Assembly: GCA_023415275.1 (NCBI GenBank)
Contig: JAEZLJ010000077.1
Coordinates: 1 to 15,098, forward strand
Direction: 5' to 3'
Source: Bacteroidota bacterium
Lineage (GTDB): Bacteria > Bacteroidota > Bacteroidia > Chitinophagales > Chitinophagaceae
Length of the DNA stretch: 15,098 nt
Part shown: in pieces, positions 6,802 through 13,437 of the stretch
Layout of the letters: every line of letters begins with the position of its first letter
Numbering within the stretch: position 1 is the stretch's first letter
The notes under the pieces: generated by a model
What the model was told of the DNA's origin: nothing
Databases searched by the model: none
The model's input: only the letters and a program-made list of their open reading frames with translations
Program-made: the position numbers and the translations under genes

Positions 6802-7983
6802 ATGAAAAAGCTTATACTCTTTGTGGCAATAATATTTTGCAATCAATTTCTTTATGGGCAATTAATACTGACGAGGGCATATACACCTCCTATTGGCACA
6901 GCCTATTTTGAAATAACTAACAACTATACAACACCTGTATCATTAGGCTGCTATAGTATTGTCAGCTATTTCAATACACCTACAGAGAAAGGATTTTCTG
7001 TCATCAATTTACCAGATGAGTCATTGATTCCAAAAGGAGTTCTCACCATTTCCGGGGAGCCAACCAACTACTCAAAAGGAGCCAATCTTTATAATTATAG
7101 TTACCAAAGCTTGCAGGAAAGTGGAAGAATAAGACAATACTATTTAAATGAAAACGAAAGGGCTTTTATCAATAATACCAATTCATTATTTCAGTCAAAT
7201 ATAAATGCTGTATCTAACCAAGCGAACAGCAATAATCACCTTGTTTTATTAATGTTCAGCAATACGGTCATTGATGCCTCCTTTGGGCTTGATGAGAATA
7301 GAAACATTCCCTCCCATATCAGGAATATACCAAACCTGGTATATACCAATTCATGTGGTAATGAGGTAAATGTGCGCTTCAATACACTTCAATTCATGTA
7401 TCCCAATATATTTACGCGTTCTCCTTATGAAAGAAATGTATATGGATATTTCAGGGAGTTTGAGATCCATAAGAATACTGCTTCAGTACAAATAGCCTGG
7501 CAAACAGCCAAAGAACAGGATCTCCGGGGATTTGAAATTGAACGAAGAGTTGAAAACAAGCCCTGGACGACAATTGCATTTGTTGCCACCATGGCACCAT
7601 CCGGAAATAGCAACCAGGTAATTAATTATCTATATGGTGATAACTCATTTTTAAACGATGAAGCAGAATATCGATTAAAACAAATCGACATCAATGGTCG
7701 CTCATTTTACAGTGCACCCAGGCGCATAAATATGTTGGAAGATAGAAATGTGGTCCTTTATCCTAATCCTTCCATTGATGGAAGAGTGACAGTTTCTTTA
7801 GGCAAATTGAATTCACTTAGAGATATACAGGTAGTTGACATTAATGGACAATTAGTGCAGCAATGGTTGTCAGTGAATAACAGTACACAACAGATCAATG
7901 ATCTGAAGCGAGGTAATTATATTGTGCGTGTAATTGATCATCAAACGGGCATTGTAAGCAGTGAAAAACTGATTGTGCAATAA
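6802..7983 (+). CDS. Secreted protein with T9SS type A sorting domain (first of tandem pair)
   Basis: A 393-residue exported protein. MKKLILFVAIIFCNQFLYGQ is a Sec signal peptide with likely cleavage near Gly19/Gln20. Residues about 21-215 form an N-terminal region that resembles a lamin-tail-like beta-sandwich (AYFEITNNYTTPVSLGCYSIVSY, LIPKGVLTISG), an assignment of low certainty. Residues about 225-310 are the FN3-like module common just before T9SS tails (AWQTAKEQDLRGFEIERR, EYRLKQIDINGRSFYS). Residues 318-393 are the C-terminal sorting domain: YPNP at 320-323, then IQVVDINGQLV, GNYIVRVID and the terminal KLIVQ. T9SS cargo crosses the outer membrane and is attached to the surface or released. 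The enzymatic or adhesive role is unknown. The neighbour at 8297 shares the last two modules but not the N-terminal region. Confidence 0.85.
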   Translation: MKKLILFVAIIFCNQFLYGQLILTRAYTPPIGTAYFEITNNYTTPVSLGCYSIVSYFNTPTEKGFSVINLPDESLIPKGVLTISGEPTNYSKGANLYNYSYQSLQESGRIRQYYLNENERAFINNTNSLFQSNINAVSNQANSNNHLVLLMFSNTVIDASFGLDENRNIPSHIRNIPNLVYTNSCGNEVNVRFNTLQFMYPNIFTRSPYERNVYGYFREFEIHKNTASVQIAWQTAKEQDLRGFEIERRVENKPWTTIAFVATMAPSGNSNQVINYLYGDNSFLNDEAEYRLKQIDINGRSFYSAPRRINMLEDRNVVLYPNPSIDGRVTVSLGKLNSLRDIQVVDINGQLVQQWLSVNNSTQQINDLKRGNYIVRVIDHQTGIVSSEKLIVQ

Positions 7984-8011
7984 GGACAGATAAAAAAATT
8001 TGTAATAAGAT

Positions 8012-8041
8012 TTGACTTTCTCAATATTGTTTATAATTTTA
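8012..8041 (+). promoter_or_regulatory. Probable sigma-ABfr promoter for the second T9SS gene
   Basis: TTG (8012-8014), a 19-base spacer and TAATTTTA (8034-8041) match the Bacteroidota TTG / TAnnTTTG promoter with one mismatch in the last base and consensus-like spacing. Transcription would begin near 8047, leaving a leader of roughly 245 bases before the coding region. Confidence 0.5.
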
Positions 8042-8290
8042 CATCCACAAGCACTAATCCCTTCCATTCCCTCGAAAAGCCGTACCCAAGTCCTCAAACA
8101 TTTATTGCAAAGCCAACCATCTGAGTATCCTCAGCAAAGAACCACTATTTCCAAACTAAACTAACCATTGCAGGCAACTGCTTATGATCCTAGCATCCTA
8201 TTCATAATTACCTATTCCATTTCCTGGGGATTGCCAATCGCAAATCGCATTGAGCACCGCTATTAAGCTATTTTTTAATCTTAAACCCTA
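8042..8290 (+). other. Long C-rich, G-poor untranslated leader before second T9SS gene
   Basis: Between the preceding stop (7983) and the next start lie 307 bases without a credible gene on either strand. From about 8041 the plus strand is conspicuously rich in C and A and poor in G (runs such as CATCCACAAGCACTAATCCC), which disfavours stable folding. No riboswitch class or hairpin is recognisable. It is most simply a long 5' leader from the promoter at 8012-8041; remnant or regulatory RNA content cannot be excluded. Confidence 0.4.
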
Positions 8291-8296
8291 ATGATT

Positions 8297-9736
8297 ATGA
8301 AAAGGTATTTACTTTCCTTTTTACTAATTGCCTGCGCGTTTCTAAACAAATCTTACGCACAGTGTACAATTACTGATGTATCAATTGCACCGACTAGCAT
8401 TGATCAAAACAACAACTGCCAAATTCAATTTGATCTCATTTACACTGCAGATGTAAATCCTGGAGCGAAATATGTAATTGTTTATCTGTGGAAAGCACAG
8501 GACTACCCTGGCTATGTATCCACTGACTATCCACTTTCTACTAGTAAGACTTCAACATTATTAGGTACATTAATTATTGGAGATCCCGGTGGCACTCCAT
8601 ACCTGGTAACTACCTGGCCTTCTGATATGAAAAAAAATACAACACCTTTATCTTCAATATTAAATGCGTCAGAGTTGGGTTACTCAACAAATACAAATGG
8701 AACGAGAACCTATAGTTTTTCAGGAGTGAAAGCCAATGTATCAGGTTGTACAAGCCAGGTTGTAATCAAAGGCGATGTTTGGGCTACTCAAAATTCTCAA
8801 AATGCCTCTTGTATGACTGCTGGTGCAATTAATGTAATTGCAAACGATCCTGTAATGAATGGACTTTTAGACTGTAAACAAAGAAGGTTTTCTATAACAT
8901 TTAAAACTATTGCAAGCCAGAATATAACATTTTCAGCCTATTTGGATGTAAATGACAATGGCGTTTTTGATAATGCAGATAAACTTCAAGGAAAACTTAA
9001 CTTAAATGGTCCAAACGTTATCAATCAAACAGATGTCCAAGTTCTTAATCCTGCATCAATACCTACCACCTATGGTTATTATTCTTATTATCTTCAGCCA
9101 GGGATACAACATTCAGTTTTCATAGCAGCAAGAGTCGCAGGAAATAATTATGATAATGTATTACTACTAGATAATACGTGCTCCAACACCCTTCCTGTCA
9201 GCTTTAAATCTTTCACCGCTTCCAGGGCCAACTCTGCCAATACATTAAAGTGGACCACTTCTACAGAGATTAACAATAAAGGTTTCTATGTTCAGCGCTT
9301 TTATAATAGTCAATGGACTAATGTTATGTTCGTTGCCTCTAAAGCTGAAAACGGCAACAGCAGCACAGACCTGAATTATGCAGTGAATGATGTGTTCAAC
9401 TTTAAAGGAGTTGTACAATACAGGATCCTACAGGTTGATATCGATGGAAGATCTAAGTACAGTGATGTTAGATCATTGAGTAGTATGAGCCAGGCAGGTA
9501 ATGCACTGGTATATCCTAACCCTGCAGCTACCAATGGTAATATTTCAATCATACTCGCGGATGCCACATCCAACTATGATATCCAGATCATTGACAATTC
9601 TGGGCGCATTGTAAAGAAGTTTACCGATGTTAGAGGCAACCAACAGGTTTCTGGCTTACCTCGTGGACAGTATATGGCAAGAGTCATGGATAAACTAAGC
9701 GGAGAAAGCTCAGTTGACAAGTTCATTGTTCAATAA
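8297..9736 (+). CDS. Secreted protein with T9SS type A sorting domain (second of tandem pair)
   Basis: A 479-residue exported protein. MKRYLLSFLLIACAFLNKSYAQ is a Sec signal peptide, cut after Ala-Gln or nearby; an in-frame ATG two codons earlier (8291) is an alternative start. The N-terminal region (about 23-300) is unfamiliar beta-rich sequence with several cysteines (CTI, NNC, SGC, ASC, LDC, NTC) that may form disulfides. It includes DVNDNGVFDNAD, a DxNxxG-type loop resembling calcium-binding repeats. Residues about 302-395 are the FN3-like pre-tail module (LPVSFKSFTA, LKWTTSTEINNKGFYVQRF, YRILQVDIDGRSKYS). YPNP at 406-409 opens the sorting domain, which ends KFIVQ. Cargo of this type is exported by T9SS and often processed at the tail. 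Specific function is unknown. It is followed by a strong hairpin at 9745-9784. Confidence 0.87.
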   Translation: MKRYLLSFLLIACAFLNKSYAQCTITDVSIAPTSIDQNNNCQIQFDLIYTADVNPGAKYVIVYLWKAQDYPGYVSTDYPLSTSKTSTLLGTLIIGDPGGTPYLVTTWPSDMKKNTTPLSSILNASELGYSTNTNGTRTYSFSGVKANVSGCTSQVVIKGDVWATQNSQNASCMTAGAINVIANDPVMNGLLDCKQRRFSITFKTIASQNITFSAYLDVNDNGVFDNADKLQGKLNLNGPNVINQTDVQVLNPASIPTTYGYYSYYLQPGIQHSVFIAARVAGNNYDNVLLLDNTCSNTLPVSFKSFTASRANSANTLKWTTSTEINNKGFYVQRFYNSQWTNVMFVASKAENGNSSTDLNYAVNDVFNFKGVVQYRILQVDIDGRSKYSDVRSLSSMSQAGNALVYPNPAATNGNISIILADATSNYDIQIIDNSGRIVKKFTDVRGNQQVSGLPRGQYMARVMDKLSGESSVDKFIVQ

Positions 9737-9744
9737 ATAAAATA

Positions 9745-9784
9745 ATTATTACCATCAAAGGCTCTTTCCTTTGATGGTAATAAT
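9745..9784 (+). terminator. 17-bp perfect hairpin after the second T9SS gene
   Basis: ATTATTACCATCAAAGG (9745-9761) is perfectly complementary to 9768-9784 around the six-base loop CTCTTT, starting eight bases after the stop codon. There is no T tract directly after the stem, so it is either a T-poor terminator or a 3'-end stabilising hairpin. Read on the minus strand, the flank is T-rich (TTATTTTATTTATTG), so it could also back up termination of the convergent FKBP gene. Confidence 0.65.
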
Positions 9785-9932
9785 CCATCAACTTTCATTT
9801 CCGGAATTCATGAAAGGCTAGCCTGCAACACCCTCCCTACCCTATAAATGTTTTCATAGCTGGCCCTCGCCATTTTTCACAGAAACAATAGAAATAATTA
9901 TAAAGAAGCGATAGTTTAAGGTCGGTTAGCTC

Positions 9933-9964
9933 AAAAAAAAGGGATGATCAATTGATCATCCCTT
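9933..9964 (-). terminator. Intrinsic terminator of the FKBP gene
   Basis: A perfect 26-base palindrome at 9939-9964 (half-site AAGGGATGATCAA) is followed on the minus strand by eight T residues (A run 9933-9940). It lies about 20 bases beyond the FKBP stop codon. The remaining spacer to 9784 is AT-rich and shows no gene; it includes a ten-base palindrome AGGCTAGCCT at 9815-9824 of unknown meaning. Confidence 0.85.
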
Positions 9965-9985
9965 ACTATTTATAACTGCTTTGAA

Positions 9986-10684
9986 TTATTTGCTTTTGAT
10001 ATCCAAAAGTTCTACTTCAAATACTAAAAGAGAACCGCCTGGAATCTGTCCCATATCATTCATGCCATATGCTAGCTTATAAGGTATATATAGCTTATAC
10101 TTTGATCCTACAGTCATTAGTTGCAAGGCCTCAGTCCAACCTGGGATCACCCGGTTCAGGGCAAAAGAAATAGATGAACCCCTTTTATAGGAATTATCAA
10201 ACTCTAATCCGTTCAGGAGTGTTCCGGCATAGTTTACTTCTACCGTATCGCTTGCTGACGGTCTTTTTCCATTACCCTCCTTGATCACTTCATATTGCAG
10301 GCCTGATGCCGTAGTTTTCACACCTTGTTTCGTTTTATTCTGTGCCAGGAATTTTTCTCCTTCTTCTATGTTCTTAAAAACATTAGGATTCAGAAAACGC
10401 ATTACAGCCAGCTGGGCCTCTTCTTCCGTAAGCAATGAATTCTTTTTGGAGAACACATCGTTGATGGCTTTCGATACCATGGTGGTGTTCAGGTTCTTGA
10501 TGCCTTGCTGTGAATAAAAATTGGCCACACTCATTCCAATAGCGTAGCTCACTGAATCATTCAGATTTTTTAATACCGCAGTTGATTGAGTTGTTTTAAC
10601 AGGGGTAGTCTTTTTGGGTGCTGTTTTTTGCGCCTGCACAGTCAAAGCTCCCAGGGCAAAAGCAGCAACGAAATATTTCTTCAT
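9986..10684 (-). CDS. Exported FKBP-type peptidyl-prolyl cis-trans isomerase
   Basis: A 232-residue Mip/FkpA/FklB-like isomerase that speeds prolyl bond rotation and chaperones envelope proteins. MKKYFVAAFALGALTVQAQ is a signal peptide, followed by a Lys/Thr/Pro-rich linker (about 20-36). Residues about 40-105 are the helical N-terminal dimerisation domain (LNDSVSYAIGMSVANFY, LLTEEEAQLAVMRFL). The FKBP catalytic domain covers about 125-229: VEVNYAGTLLNGLEFDNSY, VIPGWTEALQLMTVGSKYKLYIPYKLAYG and GGSLLVFEVELLDI. The VIPGW and LAYG pocket motifs are intact, so activity is expected. I chose the ATG at 10684 because the 14 codons upstream would spoil the signal peptide. It probably acts in the periplasm, perhaps on T9SS or outer-membrane clients, which is inference from location only. 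Confidence 0.93.
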   Translation of the reverse strand: MKKYFVAAFALGALTVQAQKTAPKKTTPVKTTQSTAVLKNLNDSVSYAIGMSVANFYSQQGIKNLNTTMVSKAINDVFSKKNSLLTEEEAQLAVMRFLNPNVFKNIEEGEKFLAQNKTKQGVKTTASGLQYEVIKEGNGKRPSASDTVEVNYAGTLLNGLEFDNSYKRGSSISFALNRVIPGWTEALQLMTVGSKYKLYIPYKLAYGMNDMGQIPGGSLLVFEVELLDIKSK

Positions 10685-10702
10685 GTTTCTGATGTTAAGC
10701 GA

Positions 10703-10710
10703 CAAAAATA
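10703..10710 (-). promoter_or_regulatory. -7 promoter element for the FKBP gene
   Basis: On the minus strand TATTTTTG (10710-10703) is an exact match to the Bacteroidota -7 consensus TAnnTTTG, ending 18 bases before the FKBP ATG. No TTG occurs at the ideal -33 spacing; the nearest is 13 bases away. It is therefore a partial promoter match and implies a very short leader. Confidence 0.35.
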
Positions 10711-10755
10711 AAGGAATGGAACTCAATGGATGTAAATGATAAATTAATTTAGCAA

Positions 10756-11955
10756 ATGCTCCAGGCTTCCATACAATTATACAAAAATGCCTACAGTGGC
10801 TTATCCAGGCCCATGTGGTGGCTGGCCCTGGTAATATTCATAAACCGGAGCGGCACCATGGTCATTCCTTTTTTAACTGTTTATTTAACCCATAATGGAT
10901 TTACACTGGCCCAGGCTGGCTATGTAATGGCGGCATTTGGCACTGGCGCCATATTAGGAGGTTACGTTGGGGGTATACTTACAGATAGGTTCGGCCATTT
11001 TTATGTGCAGGTAGCCAGCCTGTTTTTAAATGGAGTGCTCTTTATTGGCCTCGGTCAAATGAAAACATTTCTCCAGTTCACCATATTCATTTTCGTACTG
11101 GCCAGCCTGGGCGAGGCATTCAGGCCTGCGAATTCTGCTGCCATTGCAGCCTATAGTAATGAAACCAACCGTACCAGGTGTTATTCATTGAACAGGCTTG
11201 CCATCAACCTGGGATGGGCTGTGGGACCTGCTATTGGCGGTATCCTTGCTTCTATAAATTATTCCCTGTTGTTCTGGGCCGATGGCATTACCTGCATACT
11301 GGCCTCCATTCTTTTATACTATGTATTTTACCCTATCAGGAATAACCATACCCAAAAGGGTCATGCAGATGAGCACCAGTCAAGAAACTCCGCTTACAAG
11401 GACAAGGTCTTTCTTAAAGGCATGTTCTATATTTTTTTAGTAGGGGTCTGTTTCTTCCAGCTTTTCAGTATCCTTCCCGTTTATTATAAAGAACAACTTC
11501 ACCTTGATGAAGCCCAAATTGGATGGATTTTGGCCATGAATGGACTCATTATAGCCCTGGTTGAAATGGTATTGGTATACAAGTTAGAGAACAGGCGCAA
11601 TGCGGTTTTGTATATGTCCGTTGGCGCTATGTTGATTGGGGTCTCATTTGTAATCCTTAATATCTCATACTCCTTATCTATCACACTGGCTGGTATGATA
11701 CTAGTAACCTTTGGTGAGATGCTACTTTTCCCTTTTATGAATAATTTTTGGGTCAATCGCAGCAGTGTTAAAACAAGGGGGCAGTATGCGGCCCTTTATA
11801 CTATGTCCTTTTCTTTTGCTATGGTACTGGCGCCTACTATTGCCTCTCAAATTGCTTCCAAGGCCGGTTTTAATATATTATGGGTATTTGACCTTATAGT
11901 TTGTTTATTTGCCGGGCTAGGATTTTATTCATTGAAAAAAAATATCAACCCATGA
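10756..11955 (+). CDS. Major facilitator superfamily transporter (drug:H+ antiporter-like)
   Basis: A 399-residue integral inner-membrane protein with about twelve hydrophobic segments in two halves, split by a hydrophilic loop at about residues 195-218 (RNNHTQKGHADEHQSRN). The loop between helices 2 and 3 carries the MFS motif A-like GGILTDRFGH (72-81). NRSGTMVIPFLTVYL near the first helix is common in MDR-type DHA1 members. Such carriers use the proton gradient to export, or sometimes import, small molecules; the substrate is unknown. The ATG at 10756 is the only sensible start. The gene is divergent from the FKBP gene, with 71 bases between start codons. Its stop overlaps the start of the thioesterase gene (ATGA), which suggests translational coupling. 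Confidence 0.9.
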   Translation: MLQASIQLYKNAYSGLSRPMWWLALVIFINRSGTMVIPFLTVYLTHNGFTLAQAGYVMAAFGTGAILGGYVGGILTDRFGHFYVQVASLFLNGVLFIGLGQMKTFLQFTIFIFVLASLGEAFRPANSAAIAAYSNETNRTRCYSLNRLAINLGWAVGPAIGGILASINYSLLFWADGITCILASILLYYVFYPIRNNHTQKGHADEHQSRNSAYKDKVFLKGMFYIFLVGVCFFQLFSILPVYYKEQLHLDEAQIGWILAMNGLIIALVEMVLVYKLENRRNAVLYMSVGAMLIGVSFVILNISYSLSITLAGMILVTFGEMLLFPFMNNFWVNRSSVKTRGQYAALYTMSFSFAMVLAPTIASQIASKAGFNILWVFDLIVCLFAGLGFYSLKKNINP

Positions 11956-12386
11956 AAGAATTTACCCGACAGGTGCAGGTACGCTGGTCAGATCTTGATC
12001 CTAATTTTCATTTACGGCATTCTGTCTATTACGACTGGGGAGCTTTCTGCAGGGTAGAATTTTTAAATGAATACGGACTCACTGCGGAAGTGATGCAACA
12101 ACTGCAGTTTGGACCCATCCTTTTCAAAGAAGAATGTGTATTCAGGAGAGAAATCAGGATGGGTGATGTAGTTACCATGAACCTGCACCTGGTTCGTTCC
12201 CGTAAAGATTACTCCAGGTGGAGTATACAGCACCAGGTAATGAAGAATGGTGACACGCTTTGTGCAGTGATCACTGTGGATGGTGCCTGGATCAATGTTA
12301 CACAAAGGAAATTAATGTCTCCACCCGAACAGGTAATTGAGGTTTTCAGTAAAATGCCTGTATCGGAAACATTTGAATGGATATAA
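11952..12386 (+). CDS. Hotdog-fold acyl-CoA thioesterase (4HBT family)
   Basis: A 144-residue single hotdog-domain protein of the 4-hydroxybenzoyl-CoA thioesterase / YbgC / FadM-like group, which hydrolyses acyl-CoA or acyl-ACP thioesters. VQVRWSDLDPNFHLRHSVYYDW (residues 8-29) is the signature segment; Asp14 or Asp16 is the probable catalytic residue and the long helix AFCRVEFLNEYGL follows. The core strands are RREIRMGDVVTMNLHL and YSRWSIQHQVMKNGDTLCAVITVDGAW. The His-Leu-Arg-His stretch differs from the more usual HVNN. The start is the ATG at 11952, which overlaps the MFS stop by four bases; an upstream in-frame extension inside the MFS gene has no family support. Linkage to the transporter might mean a shared metabolite, but no substrate is evident. 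Confidence 0.87.
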   Translation: MKEFTRQVQVRWSDLDPNFHLRHSVYYDWGAFCRVEFLNEYGLTAEVMQQLQFGPILFKEECVFRREIRMGDVVTMNLHLVRSRKDYSRWSIQHQVMKNGDTLCAVITVDGAWINVTQRKLMSPPEQVIEVFSKMPVSETFEWI

Positions 12387-12388
12387 AA

Positions 12389-12416
12389 AAAGCTACCCAG
12401 GCATCCGGGTAGCTTT
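12389..12416. terminator. Bidirectional terminator between thioesterase and metalloprotease genes
   Basis: AAAGCTACCC (12389-12398) pairs with GGGTAGCTTT (12407-12416) around an eight-base loop. On the plus strand it is followed by TTTGATTTTTC; on the minus strand by seven T residues (A run 12385-12391). It lies directly after the plus-strand stop and 18 bases after the minus-strand stop, so it can serve both convergent genes. Confidence 0.88.
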
Positions 12417-12433
12417 GATTTTTCAAGGGAAAA

Positions 12434-13297
12434 TTATTTTGGGTAAACTGTCTTCACCGCAGTGATGTCATATGGAGTAAATCCAACCCACGACAATACA
12501 AAAGAGTTCATCACTGAGTTGGCATCTACTTCCGGCGTACCAGGTATCAGGTTGCCATAAGTTTGATCGGTATGTGTCAATCCAATGGTATGCCCTAACT
12601 CGTGTGTCATGGCAAAAATCTTTTGCGCTGTGCTTAAGGAATTATAATAGGTATTGATGGTTACCTGCTTACCTGCCGTACCGGTGTATTCAGGATAATA
12701 AGCCTGCGCTATCATGCTCGTATTGGCATCATAGGTAGTGGTCACCAACACATTGTAAGATGGTGTGGATGAAGTAGTGGTAGTACTTCCTTTTTTACCT
12801 TTTCCATTTCCAGTACCACCTGTTGTAGTGGTGGTAGTTACCCGCTTCATAAAAACAAGACTGTTTGTGCTGTTCCAATTAGCTATGGCCTGGTCAAGAG
12901 CCGATACCCAAATACTGGGAACGGTGGCATCTACATAAAAAGAGATATTAGATGCATTGGTGCGTGCAACTGTATAAGTGTACACACGTTGTTCAGTTCC
13001 ACTGGAAGAGGGTTTTACATCTGTGGTTTCCGGGAAGCGCTTATCGGCATCTTCCAGAGAGATCATGGCATCACTGGCTATAGTAAAACTTTTAGAGGCC
13101 GCATTATATTGTACGGCATTGACAGGTGCCCCAACTGAAGACGCCACAGATGATCTAAGCGTTTCAATTCGCTCAGGACTTACTGTTTTTTCTTCCTGTT
13201 GCACATCTGTTTTTTTACAAGACGACATCAACATTATAACCGCAAATAAAGAAAGGCCTAAAGTAGCCTTCAGACGGTGAAGGATGGTGTTTGACAT
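12434..13297 (-). CDS. Matrixin-type zinc metalloprotease, predicted lipoprotein
   Basis: A 287-residue protein with a lipoprotein signal peptide: a hydrophobic core LGLSLFAVIMLM and lipobox MSSC with Cys27 as the lipidation site, followed by KKTD. An N-terminal region (about 40-110) precedes the protease domain. The zinc motif HELGHTIGLTH is at residues 232-242 (HExxHxxGxxH, metzincin class), with Glu233 as the general base and SVMNS at 261-265 supplying the Met-turn (Met263). Members of this kind in Bacteroidota are annotated as matrixin or M57-like proteases. Residues 153-178 form a Thr/Gly/Lys/Ser-rich low-complexity insertion inside the catalytic domain. It is probably anchored to the outer membrane and cleaves extracellular or envelope protein; the substrate is unknown. 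It is transcribed away from the convergent thioesterase and lies downstream of the nuclease gene, 140 bases apart. Confidence 0.88.
   Translation of the reverse strand: MSNTILHRLKATLGLSLFAVIMLMSSCKKTDVQQEEKTVSPERIETLRSSVASSVGAPVNAVQYNAASKSFTIASDAMISLEDADKRFPETTDVKPSSSGTEQRVYTYTVARTNASNISFYVDATVPSIWVSALDQAIANWNSTNSLVFMKRVTTTTTTGGTGNGKGKKGSTTTTSSTPSYNVLVTTTYDANTSMIAQAYYPEYTGTAGKQVTINTYYNSLSTAQKIFAMTHELGHTIGLTHTDQTYGNLIPGTPEVDANSVMNSFVLSWVGFTPYDITAVKTVYPK
12764..12841 (-). repeat. Low-complexity triplet tract within the metalloprotease gene
   Basis: The coding strand has two clusters of ACN/TCN threonine and serine codons (six Thr at residues 154-159 and four at 172-175) flanking a Gly/Lys-rich core, GGTGNGKGKKG. 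The base pattern is an imperfect triplet repeat (GTA/GTG/GTT on the plus strand), the kind of sequence that can grow or shrink by slippage in whole codons without breaking the frame. Confidence 0.7.
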
Positions 13298-13353
13298 AGA
13301 ATAATTGTTTAGCCGGCGAATTTATTGGCAAGAGGTAAAAAATGGTGTTAATG

Positions 13354-13384
13354 CTCGGCAAAACACCCCCGGGAACAGGCCGAG
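13354..13384 (-). terminator. Possible weak terminator after the nuclease gene
   Basis: CTCGGC (13354-13359) pairs with GCCGAG (13379-13384) around a 19-base GC-rich loop containing CCCCCGGG. On the minus strand a T run (13346-13341 region, ATTTTTTACC) follows only after about ten bases. The long loop and the distance of the T run make this uncertain. The rest of the 140-base gap (13298-13437) shows no gene; a promoter for the metalloprotease must lie here but I find no good consensus. Confidence 0.35.
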
Positions 13385-13437
13385 TCTACCGTTAATCCCG
13401 TTTTATTGATCTGCATCAAATCAGCCACAGGCCTGAA

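Noticed and set aside
7984..8290. Small gene or tRNA in the 307-base gap between the T9SS genes
   Set aside because: The only open frame of any length here runs antisense into the first T9SS gene and has no recognisable features; no cloverleaf or TTCGA-type T arm was found.
10685..10726. 14-residue N-terminal extension of the FKBP protein
   Set aside because: It would place polar residues before a clean signal peptide and would run through the exact -7 promoter match at 10703-10710.
11901..11951. Longer thioesterase start inside the MFS gene
   Set aside because: The extra residues are the alternate-frame reading of the last MFS helix; the ATGA overlap start gives the normal hotdog N-terminus.
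12764..12841. Possible CRISPR-like or tandem repeat array
   Set aside because: The repeats are imperfect triplets in frame within a gene; there are no repeat-spacer units and no cas gene in the window.
12978..13280. 100-residue plus-strand open frame antisense to the metalloprotease
   Set aside because: The minus strand carries a complete lipoprotein with a catalytic motif; the plus-strand product has no domain or sensible start context.
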